Assembly: GCA_012934845.2 (NCBI GenBank)
Contig: WNNJ02003028.1
Coordinates: 62,001-126,000, forward strand
Length of the DNA stretch: 64,000 nt
From: Pomphorhynchus laevis
Taxonomy: Eukaryota; Acanthocephala; Palaeacanthocephala; Echinorhynchida; Pomphorhynchidae
Direction of reading: 5' to 3'
The notes beneath the pieces were generated by a model. It had not been told where the DNA came from and did not search any database. It worked only from the letters and a program-made list of their open reading frames with translations. Shown here piece by piece: positions 1 to 12,704 of the stretch. The stretch's first letter is position 1; every line of letters starts with the position of its first letter. A program made the translations under genes and the position numbers.

Positions 1-280
1 CGCGGTTGCCGATTGATAAGTGAACTAGATAATTTGACATATTCTAATAACTTAATGTAATTTATAGATTTTAAGATGTAAATTGTTTTCGATTTTCATC
101 AGTTTGAAAATAGTTAAGAAAACTAATTAATTTTATACTTTTATTACGCTCAAGTTTATATCGAAAATATAAATGTATTTAATTATATCAATAAAGTACA
201 TAATATTCATTGAAAACTACTGGTGACGTTATATTAATAAGAAAGATTTTAAATACAACTTTTTAAATTAACACGAACAG

Positions 281-415
281 GAAAGTATAAACCTGCATGC
301 TTTTTCACAAATTTCGTCGGGAAGCTTAACCCGGGATGCGCCTACCACAGACGCCTAGTCTACAATGAGGCGATCGACCTTAGTCTACTCATCAATACAG
401 GATGGTCTTATCAGT
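281..415 (+). CDS. candidate coding exon, unrecognised protein
   Basis: A GC-richer island in very AT-rich flanks. After a possible acceptor (CACGAACAG at 272-280) a frame is open to the TAA at 427-429 and reads like protein, with segments such as NFVGKLNPGC and YHRRLVYNEAIDLSLL. The only donor that keeps phase with the exon at 611 is a weak GTATTA at 416, which would give a Cys codon across the junction. No family recognised. It could instead be a small mobile-element remnant, since similar GC islands in this window belong to repeats. Confidence 0.25.
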
Positions 416-610
416 GTATTAAAAAATAAATATTAAATATTAAATATTTAAATTTAATATATTTATAAAATTAAATTTAAATATTAAATTTAATACTGAT
501 ATAATTAATACTCATTAATAAATATTAATTAATAATTAGAATTTAATAATATCAATTTAATGTATTGAAAATATCCATTTATTCCTTCTCATTGTTTTAT
601 AAATTTACAG

Positions 611-843
611 GCACGAAGAATCATCTTCAGGCAAATTACAAACAGCTTTTTTTAAATACAAAAGAATCAAGTTTGCCATTTATACAAAATACCTTAATTT
701 GTAGCAAAGGAAAAAACATTAAAGAAAAAATTAAAATGAAACAAAAATATAGTTACAAAAGAAAACTTCAGTATATTAGTACTGCACAACCAATAAAGAA
801 ATTGAAGCAAATACAAAAACTTAAAAGGATAGATGAAAATTAG
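611..843 (+). CDS. candidate terminal exon of a K-rich protein
   Basis: A reasonable 3' splice site (TTTATAAATTTACAG ending at 610) opens a frame of about 76 codons to the TAG at 841-843. The peptide starts with TKNHLQANYKQLFLN and becomes strongly basic and lysine-rich towards its end (KRKLQYISTAQPIKKLKQ), as in many nucleolar or ribosomal-associated proteins. AATAAA-like signals follow within about 50 bases. Entry phase is 1, which the candidate exon at 281-415 could supply. Base composition alone can create long lysine-rich frames in such AT-rich DNA, so this stays tentative. No domain is recognised. Confidence 0.35.
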
Positions 844-1289
844 TAGAAAAATAAAATTAAATAAAGGAAATTGTGGAGTTGTAATAAAAAAAACAAATTA
901 AATTTTAAAAGATGAAGAAACATCAAATTAAAAATATTCAAAAATGATATGTTAAAATACGAAACAGACATTCAAATCAATAAAACTTAAAATTAAAATA
1001 AAATTACATGGTTGATTATAAATGAATAATTAAAGAAACTAATAAGATAATTTTAAATTAAAATTAGTTTTAATACGGGGCAAAATATTATCGCTTTTTA
1101 TAAAACAGTTATATTATATAGCAAAATACAAGTAATCATTTTCATATGATAGAATGAAACTGACCTTTTGATTTAAATTAAGTATATGATGTGCTATAGC
1201 TTCCAACTAACGCAGATTATGTTATATCAATGCTAAGTGATAACTTTCCAAACCCCTGTCATCTTTGACCAACATAAAATACAAGTCAA
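844..1289. other. AT-rich spacer, no feature seen
   Basis: Low-complexity AT-rich sequence after the candidate terminal exon. No splice-bounded frame, hairpin or repeat was recognised until the satellite array begins. The inverted motif TTTGACCAA at 1264-1272 lies just before the array. Confidence 0.6.
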
Positions 1290-4200
1290 ACAATATTGGA
1301 CAAATATAATATATATTAATTTAGTTTATATTATAATTTAATATATTATAGGATCAATGTTTTATATTGGCCAAAATAAGATCAAATAATAAATATTAAT
1401 TTAGTTTATATTATAATTTAATATATTATAGGATCAATGTTTTATATTGGCCAAAATAAGATCAAATAATAAATACTAATTTAGTTTATATTATAATTTA
1501 ATATATTATAGGACCAATGTTTTATATTAGCCCAATATTAGATCAAATAATATGTATTAATTTAGTTTATATTATAATTTAATATATTATAAAACCAATG
1601 TTTAATATTAGCCCAATATTAGATCAAATAATATGTATTAATTTAGTTTATATTATAATTTAATATATTATAGGACCAATGTTTTATATTAGCCCAATAT
1701 TAGATCAAATAATATGTATTAATTTAGTTTATATTATAATTTAATATATTACAGGACCAATGTTTTATATTAGCCCAATATTAGATCAAATAATATGTAT
1801 TAATTTAGTTTATATTATAATTTAATATATTATAGGACCAATGTTTTATATTGGCCCAATATTAGACCAATATAATATATATTAATTTAGTTTATATTAT
1901 AATTTAATATATATTAGGACTAATGTTTTATATTGGCCCAATATTAGACCAATATAATATATATTTTTAGTTTATAATATAATTTAATATATTACAGGAC
2001 CAATGTGTTATATTAGCCCAATATTAGATCAAATAATATGTATTAATTTAGTTTATATTATAATTTAATATATTATAGGATCAATGTTTTATATTGGCCC
2101 AATATTAGATCAAATAATATGTATTAATTTAGTTTATATTATAATTTAATATATTATAGGACCAATGTTTTAAATTGGCCCAATATTAGACCAATATAAT
2201 ATATATTAATTTAGTTTATATTATAATTTAATATATATTAGGACTAATGTTTTATATTGGTCCAATATTAGACCAATATAATATATATTAATTTAGTTTA
2301 TATTATAATTTAATATATATTAGGACTAATGTTATATATTGGTCCAATATTAGATCAAATAATATGTTTTAATTTAGTTTATATTATAATTTAATATATT
2401 ATAGGACCAATGTTTTATATTAGCCCAATATTAGATCAAATAATATGTATTAATTTAGTTTATATTATAATTTAATATATTATAGGATCAATGTTTTATA
2501 TTGGCCCAATTTTAGATTAAATAATATGTATTTATTTAGTTTATATTATAATTTAATATATTATAGGATCAATGTTTTATATTGGCCCAATATTAGATCA
2601 AATAATATGTATTAATTTAGTTTATATTATAATTTAATATATTATAGGATCAATGTTTTATATTGGTCCAATATTAGACCAATATAATATATATTAATTT
2701 AGTTTATATTATAATTTAATATATATTAGGACTAATGTTTTATATTGGCCCAATATTAGACCAATATAATATATATTAATTTAGTTTATATTATAATTTA
2801 ATATATATTAGGACTAATGTTTTATATTGGCCCAATATTAGATCAAATAATATGTTTTAATTTAGTTTATATTATAATTTAATATATTAGAGGATCAATG
2901 TTTTATATTGGCCCAATATTAGACCAATATAATATATATTAATTTAGTTTATATTATAATTTAATATATATTAGGACTAATGTTTTATATTGGCCCAATA
3001 TTAGATCAAATAATATGTTTTAATTTAGTTTATATTATAATTTAATATATTAGAGGATCAATGTTTTATATTGGCCCAATATTAGACCAATATAATATAT
3101 ATTAATTTAGTTTATATTATAATTTAATATATTATAGGATCAATGCTTTATATTAGCCCAATATTAGATCAAATAATATGTTTTAATTTAGTTTATATTA
3201 TAATTTAATATATTATAGGACCAATGTTTTATATTAGCCCAATATTAGATCAAATAATATGTATTAATTTAGTTTATATTATAATTTAATATATTATAGG
3301 ACCAATGTTTTAAATTGGCCCAATATTAGACCAATATAATATATATTAATTTAGTTTATATTATAATTTAATATATATTAGGACTAATGTTTTATATTGG
3401 TCCAATATTAGACCAATATAATATATATTAATTTAGTTTATATTATAATTTAATATATATTAGGACTAATGTTTTATATTGGCCCAATATTAGATCAAAT
3501 AATATGTTTTAATTTAGTTTATATTATAATTTAATATATTAGAGGATCAATGTTTTATATTGGCCCAATATTAGACCAATATAATATATATTAATTTAGT
3601 TTATATTATAATTTAATATATATTAGGACTAATGTTTTATATTGGCCCAATATTAGATCAAATAATATGTTTTAATTTAGTTTATATTATAATTTAATAT
3701 ATTAGAGGATCAATGTTTTATATTGGCCCAATATTAGACCAATATAATATATATTAATTTAGTTTATATTATAATTTAATATATATTAGGACTAATGTTT
3801 TATATTGGCCCAATATTAGATCAAATAATATGTTTTAATTTAGTTTATATTATAATTTAATATATTAGAGGATCAATGTTTTATATTGGCCCAATATTAG
3901 ACCAATATAATATATATTTTTAGTTTATAATATAATTTAATATATTATAGGATCAATGTTTTATATTAGCCCAATATTAGATCAAATAATATGTATTAAT
4001 TTAGTTTATATTATAATTTAATATATTATAGGACCAATGTTTTATATTAGCCCAATATTAGATCAAATAATATGTATTAATTTAGTTTATATTATAATTT
4101 AATATATTATAGGACCAATGTTTTATATTAGCCCAATATTAGATCAAATAATATGTATTAATTTAGTTTATATTATAATTTAATATATTATAGGACCAAT

Positions 4201-6850
4201 GTTTTAAATTGGCCCAATATTAGACCAATATAATATATATTAATTTAGTTTATATTATAATTTAATATATATTAGGACTAATGTTTTATATTGGTCCAAT
4301 ATTAGACCAATATAATATATATTAATTTAGTTTATATTATAATTTAATATATATTAGGACTAATGTTTTATATTGGCCCAATATTAGATCAAATAATATG
4401 TTTTAATTTAGTTTATATTATAATTTAATATATTAGAGGATCAATGTTTTATATTGGCCCAATATTAGACCAATATAATATATATTAATTTAGTTTATAT
4501 TATAATTTAATATATATTAGGACTAATGTTTTATATTGGCCCAATATTAGATCAAATAATATGTTTTAATTTAGTTTATATTATAATTTAATATATTAGA
4601 GGATCAATGTTTTATATTGGCCCAATATTAGACCAATATAATATATATTTTTAGTTTATAATATAATTTAATATATTACAGGACCAATGTGTTATATTAG
4701 CCCAATATTAGATCAAATAATATGTATTAATTTAGTTTATATTATAATTTAATATATTATAGGATCAATGTTTTATATTGGCCCAATATTAGATCAAATA
4801 ATATGTATTAATTTAGTTTATATTATAATTTAATATATTATAGGATCAATGTTTTATATTGGTCCAATATTAGACCAATATAATATATATTAATTTAGTT
4901 TATATTATAATTTAATATATATTAGGACTAATGTTTTATATTGGCCCAATATTAGACCAATATAATATATATTAATTTAGTTTATATTATAATTTAATAT
5001 ATATTAGGACTAATGTTTTATATTGGTCCAATATTAGACCAATATAATATATATTAATTTAGTTTATATTATAATTTAATATATATTAGGACTAATGTTT
5101 TATATTGGCCCAATATTAGATCAAATAATATGTTTTAATTTAGTTTATATTATAATTTAATATATATTAGGACTAATGTTTTATATTGGCCCAATATTAG
5201 ATCAAATAATATGTTTTAATTTTGTTTATATTATAATTTAATATATTATAGGACCAATGTTTTATATTAGCCCAATATTAGATCAAATAATATGTATTAA
5301 TTTAGTTTATATTATAATTTAATATATTATAGGATCAATGTTTTATATTGGCCCAATTTTAGATTAAATAATATGTATTTATTTAGTTTATATTATAATT
5401 TAATATATTATAGGATCAATGTTTTATATTGGTTTAATATTAGATCAAATAATATGTATTAATTTAGTTTATATTATAATTTAATATATTATAGGATCAA
5501 TGTTTTATATTGGTCCAATATTAGACCAATATAATATATATTAATTTAGTTTATATTATAATTTAATATATATTAGGACTAATGTTTTATATTGGCCCAA
5601 TATTAGACCAATATAATATATATTAATTTAGTTTATATTATAATTTAATATATATTAGGACTAATGTTTTATATTGGCCCAATATTAGACCAATATAATA
5701 TATATTAATTTAGTTTATATTATAATTTAATATATATTAGGACTAATGTTTTATATTGGTCCAATATTAGACCAATATAATATATATTAATTTAGTTTAT
5801 ATTATAATTTAATATATATTAGGACTAATGTTTTATATTGGCCCAATATTAGATCAAATAATATGTTTTAATTTAGTTTATATTATAATTTAATATATAT
5901 TAGGACTAATGTTTTATATTGGCCCAATATTAGATCAAATAATATGTTTTAATTTAGTTTATATTATAATTTAGTATATTAGAGGATCAATGTTTTATAT
6001 TAGCCCAATATTAGATCAAATAATATGTATTAATTTAGTTTATATTATAATTTAATATATTATAGGATCAATGTTTTATATTGGCCCAATTTTAGATTAA
6101 ATAATATGTATTTATTTAGTTTATATTATAATTTAATATATTATAGGATCAATGTTTTATATTGGTTTAATATTAGATCAAATAATATGTATTAATTTAG
6201 TTTATATTATAATTTAATATATTATTGGACCAATGTTTTATATTGGCCCAATTTTAGATTAAAAAATATGTATTTATTTAGTTTATATTATAATTTTATA
6301 TATATTTTAGGACCAATGTTTTATATTGGCCCAATATTAGATCAAATAATATGTATTAATTTAGTTTCTTTTATAATTTAATATATTATAGGACCAATGT
6401 TTTATATTGGCCCAATATTAGATCAAATAATATCTACTAATTTAGTTTATATTATAATTTAATATATTATAGGATCAATGTTTAATATTGGCCCAATATT
6501 AAATCAAATAATATATATTAATTTAGTTTCTTTTATAATTTAATATATTATAGGACCAATGTTTTATATTGGCCTAATATTAGACCAATATAATATATAT
6601 TAATTTAGTTTATATTATAATTTAATATATATTAGTACCAATGTTTTATATTGGCCCAATATTAGATCAAATAATATGTATTAATTTAGTTTATATTATA
6701 ATTTAATATATTATAGGATCAATGTTTTATATTGGTCCAATATTAGACCAATATAATATATATTAATTTAGTTTATATTATAATTTAATATATTATAGGA
6801 CCAATGTTTTATTTGGTCCAATATTGACCAATATAATAAAATATTGGTCA
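1290..6850. repeat. satellite array, ~68 units of about 81 bp
   Basis: Head-to-tail units with spacing of 80-81 bp at the left end, each containing TTAGTTTATATTATAATTTA, a (G)GACCAATG block, TTTATATTGG and CCAATATTAGA. Two main unit types alternate: one with GATCAAATAATATG and ATATTATAGGA, one with GACCAATATAATATAT and ATATATTAGGACTAATG. Rare variants recur at a distance: ACCAATGTTTTAAATTGG at about 2161, 3301 and 4195, and ATTACAGGACCAATGTG at about 1991 and 4675, showing block-level (higher-order) amplification. Each unit has facing CCAAT/ATTGG boxes that can form short hairpins. No coding frame crosses it. Confidence 0.97.
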
Positions 6851-7102
6851 AACAACTATCACAACTATAACAAGTGATAAGGAATGTTATTATAATATCA
6901 CAGAATTTTATACAAAATATTCATTAAATTTGAGTTTTAGCTTAAAAATATGTTTGTACTTTATTTCAAATTATTTCACTTTCTGTAAAATATCCTTAAT
7001 GGTACTAGCAGGTGCTAGCGATATTATTAGTAATATTTTATTAAATATTGCAATATTTACATTAAAATGCAAATACTCTACCTATAGTAATTTACAATTT
7101 AG

Positions 7103-7235
7103 TAATTTTTTTGGAATTTGCAACGTAAATGTTGTCAGTGAACGTGAAAGTTATGATCGAACTGTATTTTTCCTTGAAGAATATCTTAGCAGCGTTGAAA
7201 CTGTTAAATTGAAAGACTCAGATGGGCAAATATTC
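7103..7235 (+). CDS. LDL-A transmembrane gene, ectodomain exon A
   Basis: This frame ends exactly at a perfect donor (GTAAGT at 7236) in phase 0 and joins in frame to the next exon across a 55-bp intron. The peptide (FGICNVNVVSERESYDRTVF, then LEEYLSSVETVKLKDSDGQIF in two parts) has the strand-and-loop character of an extracellular beta domain and one cysteine; a CUB fold is possible but not proven. The start is uncertain: acceptors end at 7102 and 7087, and the same frame is open back to 6930. Earlier exons were not identified and may lie beyond the satellite. Confidence 0.6.
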
Positions 7236-7290
7236 GTAAGTTTATAAAACAAGTAATTATTTCATTTTATACTTTGATATATTTGTATAG

Positions 7291-7432
7291 TGGATAATGA
7301 CTCATTCTACAGTACCGTATTCGTGCTTTGTTGTTGGTAAACAATCGAACATAGAATACAGCAAAATTGAATCCAGCGTTAATTCTAAGTTGGCATTGAA
7401 AATCACAACAATGAAATGTATTAATAGCAACT
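7291..7432 (+). CDS. LDL-A transmembrane gene, ectodomain exon B
   Basis: The exon is bounded by TTTGTATAG ending at 7290 and GTAAGC at 7433, and is 47 codons plus one base with no stop. Entry phase 0 matches the exon ending at 7235. Exit phase 1 matches the exon starting at 14019. The peptide contains VPYSCFVVGKQSNIEYSK and SKLALKITTMKC. Two cysteines and the alternating hydrophobic pattern fit the second half of an extracellular beta-sandwich. The intron that follows is 6.6 kb and holds a hAT remnant and several Penelope-like fragments. Confidence 0.65.
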
Positions 7433-8379
7433 GTAAGCTATCAAATCTGTTTTTATGCCATTTTTGAGATCAAAAATGGTAAAAGTTATGTTTAAAAAGT
7501 TACGAAATAATTTAATTAAGTATAATTAAATATATAATTGAAATTATTATATTATATAATTGAAAATATAATATAAAATATAATTATAATTGAAATTATT
7601 ATTGTAAAACTTAGTATATAATTTTCAGTGATATAATATAATATAAAATATTATTATATTAATTATATTCCAAATTTGCCAAATAATTTATTAATAATAA
7701 ATAATAAATAATTATTTAATAAATAAAATAAATAAATAAATATATATAATAAAATAAATAATATAAATAATACTAATAATATAAATAATATATCAAATAA
7801 ATTAATAAATAATTTATTTGCCAATAATTTATTGTCCAAATAAAAAATACCTTTCATTGAATTTTGCAACATTTTTATGATACATATATTAAATATAATA
7901 TTTAATATATATTATAATATTATATTTAATATAATATTTATATATTTAATATATCTAATATTTTATATTGGAAGTGGTTCCCAACCATCTTAATATTTTG
8001 CGTCCATAAAATTCTTTAATAAGTTCTCTGACGTCTACAAGTACATGTAATGATTTATTTACGAATAAATTTGAAAAATAACGCTTGAAAATGACTATTG
8101 CAATAGTCGAAAATTTGTGAACAATAATTTTTTCTATTCCTCTTGATGCTTAAGAACAATAAATATCATTATTTAAATAATTCTCTTTGGATTAAATTAT
8201 GGATTTTTAAATTTTGATATTTAAATGGTTATAATTTAATAAAATTATTAAAATTGTAAATCAAATTAATAGATAAAATATTAATCTCTAAGCATTTGGG
8301 ATGAACAAAATGTGGCAAAATGTGTCAAATGTACATAATCAAAATATGCTAAATTTGATAAACACGACTTCATTTTAAT
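7433..8379. other. intron sequence, AT-rich, nothing recognised
   Basis: First part of the 6.6-kb intron. It is almost pure A/T with many TAT/ATA palindromes between about 7540 and 7960. The reading frame on the complementary strand at 7663-7872 is a compositional artefact of TTA/TTT codons. No mobile element was recognised until the hAT remnant. Confidence 0.55.
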
Positions 8380-9350
8380 CTTTAAAAACAGCGCCATAAT
8401 TGATCGACGCTGAAAAGTTTTTAATATTTTTTAGTAATGAAAACATGATTTTTTTGATTAGCAAAGCACTAAATTCAGGATCGCATAAGTAAGTCGTCGC
8501 GTAGGATGAGCACACTCAGTATTTTTTAGTCTTGGAAACATGTTCATTGCCAATCATCAATATTGCAACAGAGTTTTGTATTCAAACTGCGTTTCATGAA
8601 CACGATTTGTGTGAAATTCAATAACATCGTCTTTTAACTTTTCATCATCCGACATATAGTTTAAATTAAATTATGTATTTAGTATCAATCCATTCTTCAA
8701 AAGTTTCTTGTTCTCATCCTCCAAAATATAAATCAATTGATTTTGATAGTATTTTCAAATGATTCAAAATTAATTCAAACATACTTGGAATTAGGGACTC
8801 ATCATCAACAATCTATTTGAGTGATGGAAATTGTGAACGATAACCTCAACTAGTCGACACCATAGATGCAATTTTTCTTTGAAAGCATTTTACTTATATT
8901 TAAAAATATTTCTATTTGACCTTTGTATAGAAACATTAAGGTCATTCTAACGCTTGAAAATGCCAATCAAGTAAGCTAGCATTTAGTTGAATTCTTTTGA
9001 TTCAATTTATTCTTAGAGATCATAATAAAGTATCTTTAGTAAAGCTTTGAATTCTTGCAATTCAAAGAAGCTTGTTAAAGCGCTCTAACGTGACAGTCAG
9101 TGGACTTCTACTTCTTTATGGATAAACCAAATTGAATGCTCGATTACAAAATCTCGACAAAACGATTTGAAGACTGGGTGATTCATAGCACTTCTAATCC
9201 AGTTAAAGTGTACAATTGGATTATGCAACATTTGACACAATATACCTATTGTTGAAGTTTTCATGCAACTTAAATGATTTAAATGCTTTACAAACATTCG
9301 TTCATAACAAAAAATAATAACAATTGATAACTTTGTTTTTATATGCAAAA
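8380..9350 (-). pseudogene. decayed hAT transposase (ZBED5-like/Charlie type)
   Basis: Reading from high to low coordinates, the frame at 9348-9097 encodes HFNWIRSAMNHPVFKSFCRD, then EHSIWFIHKEVEVHW, which follows the pattern of the ZBED5/GTF2IRD2-related hAT transposases (ARALNSRLF...C.dm...H..LLFHTEVRWLSRG). In shifted frames it continues with ALTSFFELQEFKALL, LAYLIGIFKR..NDLNVSIQ and KEKLHLWCR, the expected next blocks of the same domain. Near 8560-8480 a trace of the C-terminal dimerisation region remains (NMFPRLKNTE). The frame is interrupted many times, so the copy is dead. Terminal inverted repeats and the 8-bp target duplication of hAT elements were not located. The element sits in the intron of the LDL-A gene. 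Confidence 0.75.
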
Positions 9351-10009
9351 AGCTTTAAATAAAGCTTTTTAAAATAAAATTAAAATAACAAACAATTATA
9401 AAAGGAAAAATCAAATTAATAAAGATATGTATACATAACCTACTAAATTAAAGCATAACTATATAATAACAACTATTGATAAAGCTAGTAATAACTTTGT
9501 CTTCATATGCAAAAAGCTTTATTATGATATACTAATGAAATAAGTTAATTCTAATGATTTAAATATAAACACAACATATGAACAGAGTGATTTAAGTTTA
9601 GAAACAATTATTACAAGTCATTGTTCTATAATGGATAAAAAGGGTATAAAGGTTGAATCAGATAATAAAACTATATCTATATTATATTGGAATTAAAACA
9701 GCCGGTCATCTCTGACGTCTAGTAGTGACGAATAGTATGCTGATCGTTGAGTGTAGTCCAGTCAATTACCGACAGCAGCTTTCAACATATTGTCGTATTC
9801 CAATGGAATCCTGGACCGTTGTTATCAAGCATCTTTGATGCAATCCATATGATATATATATAATATATATTATATATAATATTTCATATATATTATATAT
9901 AATATAAAATATTTAATATATAATATATATTATATATAATATTATATATTATAACAAATATAACTCTATCTCACTAAAATTCAACCATCAAGTAATCATA
10001 AATATATGG
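9351..10009. other. intron sequence with AT palindromes
   Basis: No coding signal. A block of TATATA/ATATAT palindromes lies at about 9850-9955. The sequence GCAAAAAGCTTTA occurs at about 9345 and again at about 9510, a short local duplication. A GC-richer patch at 9700-9840 (GTCATCTCTGACGTC and following) was not recognised. Confidence 0.5.
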
Positions 10010-10590
10010 ATAAAATTGAATTAATAAAAACCCTAAATATTTTGATAAATCAAAATTATTTAAAAGTAAAGGGATATCATACAAGTAAAATCTGTTTCAA
10101 TGGAAGATAATAGTAGCCCAATAATAGCTGACTTATTTTTAAGTTTTATATAATATGACTTTGTCAATAACTGTGTAAAAATAAATCTAAATTATATAAA
10201 GATATGAAATATATGTTTCGATACATTGGTGATAAATGTGTATTTAACTCTAATAAATTAACATCAATTGAAACTACTTTTAATTTATATCGTAAAGATG
10301 ACATATTTAAATTTACAAGAAACACATTTTTGAATAAGTATTTATGAGTACCATATAATATTAAATATAATACATTAAATAATGAAATTTTAAGAATTGC
10401 AACAATATGTAATGATATTGGCTTTCTTCAAAATCATTTAAATAATTTAATAGATACATATTTTAAACTAGGTTACTATCAAAATAACATCAAGCAGAAA
10501 ATAGCTAAATATATAAATCAACAAAATGTTATTAAAAATAAATTTATATTCTTAAGCGAAATTTTTTTAATAAATAATGTACTTTATATT
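10010..10590 (+). pseudogene. Penelope-like (Naiad-like) RT fragment
   Basis: Broken frames give DNSSPIIADLFLSF, the MG(D/T)N-type RT block before the catalytic motif, then a trace of the YIDD region. Further on come ILRIATICNDIGFLQNHLNN and FKLGYYQNNIKQKI, then KYINQQNVIKNKF, the thumb segment just after the palm. The copy at 45006-45257 preserves an intact RYIDD. The thumb runs straight into the structured 3' region with no GIY-YIG nuclease behind it. This is the domain order expected if the nuclease is N-terminal, as described for Naiad/Chlamys elements. The family assignment is inference. The element is a degenerate partial copy in the LDL-A gene intron. Confidence 0.6.
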
Positions 10591-10760
10591 AGAATAAGGT
10601 ACTAGATAATTAAATTTAATAAGCAGAAATACGTCATTATCATGTATTTTGCACCGCTGCTATGATTCGTCGAGAAATAGAGGCCGAAAGCTGATAACAT
10701 AGTAATTCATCCTTATTACCTCTATTCTGATACACCGTCTTTTATTCATCAGTTCATTTA
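10590..10760 (+). repeat. structured 3' region of the YIDD element, copy 1
   Basis: Directly follows the RT thumb fragment, which ties this dispersed repeat to the reverse transcriptase. It contains TATTAGAATAAGG, GAAATACGTC, GTCGAGAAATAG, GCCGAAAGCTGATA and a closing ATTCTGATAC that pairs with the opening block. It is worn: the CUGAUGA box seen in the better copies at 12.8, 45.9 and 56.0 kb is not intact here. Confidence 0.65.
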
Positions 10761-11744
10761 TAAAAATTGTCTTTTATTTAAATTTAAACTATTAAACTTT
10801 TAATTTTAACTTTATAAATTATAAAAAATTTAATAACAAATTTTAATTATTTACAATTATTTATTATTTATTATGATATTATTATAATTTTTAGATTATT
10901 TTTAATTTATAAATAATATAAAATGCGTAGATTAAGATATTATTTATTGTTATTAGTTCAATTTAGAATATTTAAAATATAATTTTGAAATTAGTATTTG
11001 TAAAATATAAATAGTAAATAATTAAACCAGAGTTTTAATACAAATACTTGAATATCTAAATAATAAGATTTACAAAAACAAATACTTTCATAGTAAAATC
11101 CAGTCATGCCTTATCTTATAAATCAAAAACAAAATATCAAATGAATAACCAATATTGCTGACTTCTGTGTTTATAAAAATCACCATGAAATAAATGTTGC
11201 TCAAAAAATTAAAGATATAAAATACACAGTAAGTTTCCAAGCATAAAGTGTCCGATGATGATTTGCTCAATAAGCACAGAGGACAAATATGATAACGATT
11301 TAACCATTCGGAATATAAATGTTTATTCAGGTTGTGACACGACATTATCCTCACAGGTATTGATAATACCTATGAGTATTAGTATTTAAGTATTTCAAGT
11401 ATTTCAAGTATTAAGGTATTAAAGTATCTTAAGTATTAACAAGTATTTGTATTAAAACTGGTTTAATTTACTATTTATATTATACAAATACTGCATTTTT
11501 GAATAATCTTTTAAATATTCTAAATTAAACTTATAACAATTAATAAAATCTTAATCTGCGCATTTTATATTATTTATAAATTAAAAATAATCCTTAAAAT
11601 ATTTTCAGGTATTAATAATACCTGTGAGGATAATGGATAATATATAATATAAATAATAAATAATATACAATGTATTAGAATAAGGCACTATATAATCAAA
11701 TTATATTATCATGGATAATAAAAAATATACTTTGTATTAGAAAT

Positions 11745-11905
11745 AGATGCTATATAATAAAATTTCATCAGAGGAAATACGTCATTAGCGTAGATTTGAC
11801 CATGCTTCTATTTTGGGGTCGAGAAATATATGCCGAAACCTGATAACATCTCCTGATGACATCTAATCCTAATTCTAATAGATCGTCTATTATTTATTAG
11901 TCAAT
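11745..11905 (+). ncRNA. hammerhead-like 3' region of YIDD element, copy 2
   Basis: Contains in order GAAA (11774-11777), GUC (11818-11820), GAGA immediately after it, UCUC at 11849-11852, and CUGAUGA at 11853-11859. GAGA/UCUC forms a perfect 4-bp stem I directly between GUC and CUGAUGA. Stem II is weaker here (AUCAGAG against CAUCUAAU). Not shown to be transcribed or to cleave; the name describes sequence order only. Confidence 0.45.
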
Positions 11906-12009
11906 TCATAAAAACTGACTTTTATCTTACATTTTTAATTTTAAATATTAACTTGATATAAATTTAAATTGTATTTATCTTTATTTATATTTATATTTCG
12001 TATAAAATA

Positions 12010-12340
12010 CGTATACTCAGTAATCTATTCTGACTTGTTCTACTGACAAGTTATAATTTACCTGTGGACTTTGTTTTCCCGGTAATATGACCGAAATGCT
12101 TTCAGAAATACTATAAGCATTTATTCTTGATATGACATCATTTTTCTGATAATTTTCAAAGAAGTTTGATGATTTTTTATAAAGGAGAATTTTACATCAA
12201 CAAAATATTATTAAAATAATAAATTTACGATATAATTTTAAAAAAAATTATATCGACAAAATTTTAAAAATTTTTAAACAATTATGCGAAAACATTATGG
12301 ATGGAAAATGAATAATATGTTTTGTATTAGAATAATCAAA
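12010..12340 (+). repeat. YIDD-element 5'/internal repeat and thumb trace
   Basis: Carries the recurring junction block (TACGTA.ACTCAGT...), then TTTTCCCGGTAATATGACC also seen near 24.29 and 29.51 kb, then an RT-thumb trace (AACAAAATATTATTAAAA) before the next structured 3' region. It shows that incomplete copies of one family lie head to tail in this intron, an arrangement reported for Penelope-like elements. Confidence 0.5.
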
Positions 12341-12344
12341 TTTC

Positions 12345-12600
12345 ATTAGAGGAAATACGTCATCGATATGAATTTGGCCTCACTGCTATGTTGAATCAAG
12401 GAATAGATTACCAGAAATTAATCTTAATTCTAATACACCTTATGCTCATTGAGTATTAGCACAATTGTGCTAATTGTTGGGTCGAAAAAAAGGGCCAAAG
12501 CATGATAACATAGAAGTTCTTCCTGATGACATCTAATCCTATTCTGATACATCATCTGTTATTTATTAGTCAATTCATAAAAAATTGACTTTTATCTAAA
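12345..12600 (+). repeat. structured 3' region of YIDD element, copies 3 and 4, fused
   Basis: The first half (12345-12450) has GTATTAGAATAA and ATTAGAGGAAATACGTC but loses the rest. The second half (12470-12600) restarts inside the motif with GGGTCGAAAAA, then GTTCTTC and CTGATGA at about 12530-12536 and the ATTCTGATAC closing block. In the second half GAA/UUC still pairs across GUC...CUGAUGA. This looks like two partial copies joined by a deletion. Confidence 0.55.
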
Positions 12601-12704
12601 ATTTCAATTTTTTATTTTAACTTGATTTAAATTATATAAAATCTTATAACAATTATTAATTAATCTTCTCTTACTATTATTACGGACGAATAATAAACAA
12701 TATG

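Noticed and set aside
1290-6850. CRISPR-like regular repeat spacing
   Set aside because: The ~81-bp units are adjacent, with no unique spacers, in eukaryotic DNA; it is a satellite.
7663-7872. 69-codon frame on the complement
   Set aside because: Almost only Leu, Ile, Phe and Asn codons from AT-rich DNA; inside an intron.
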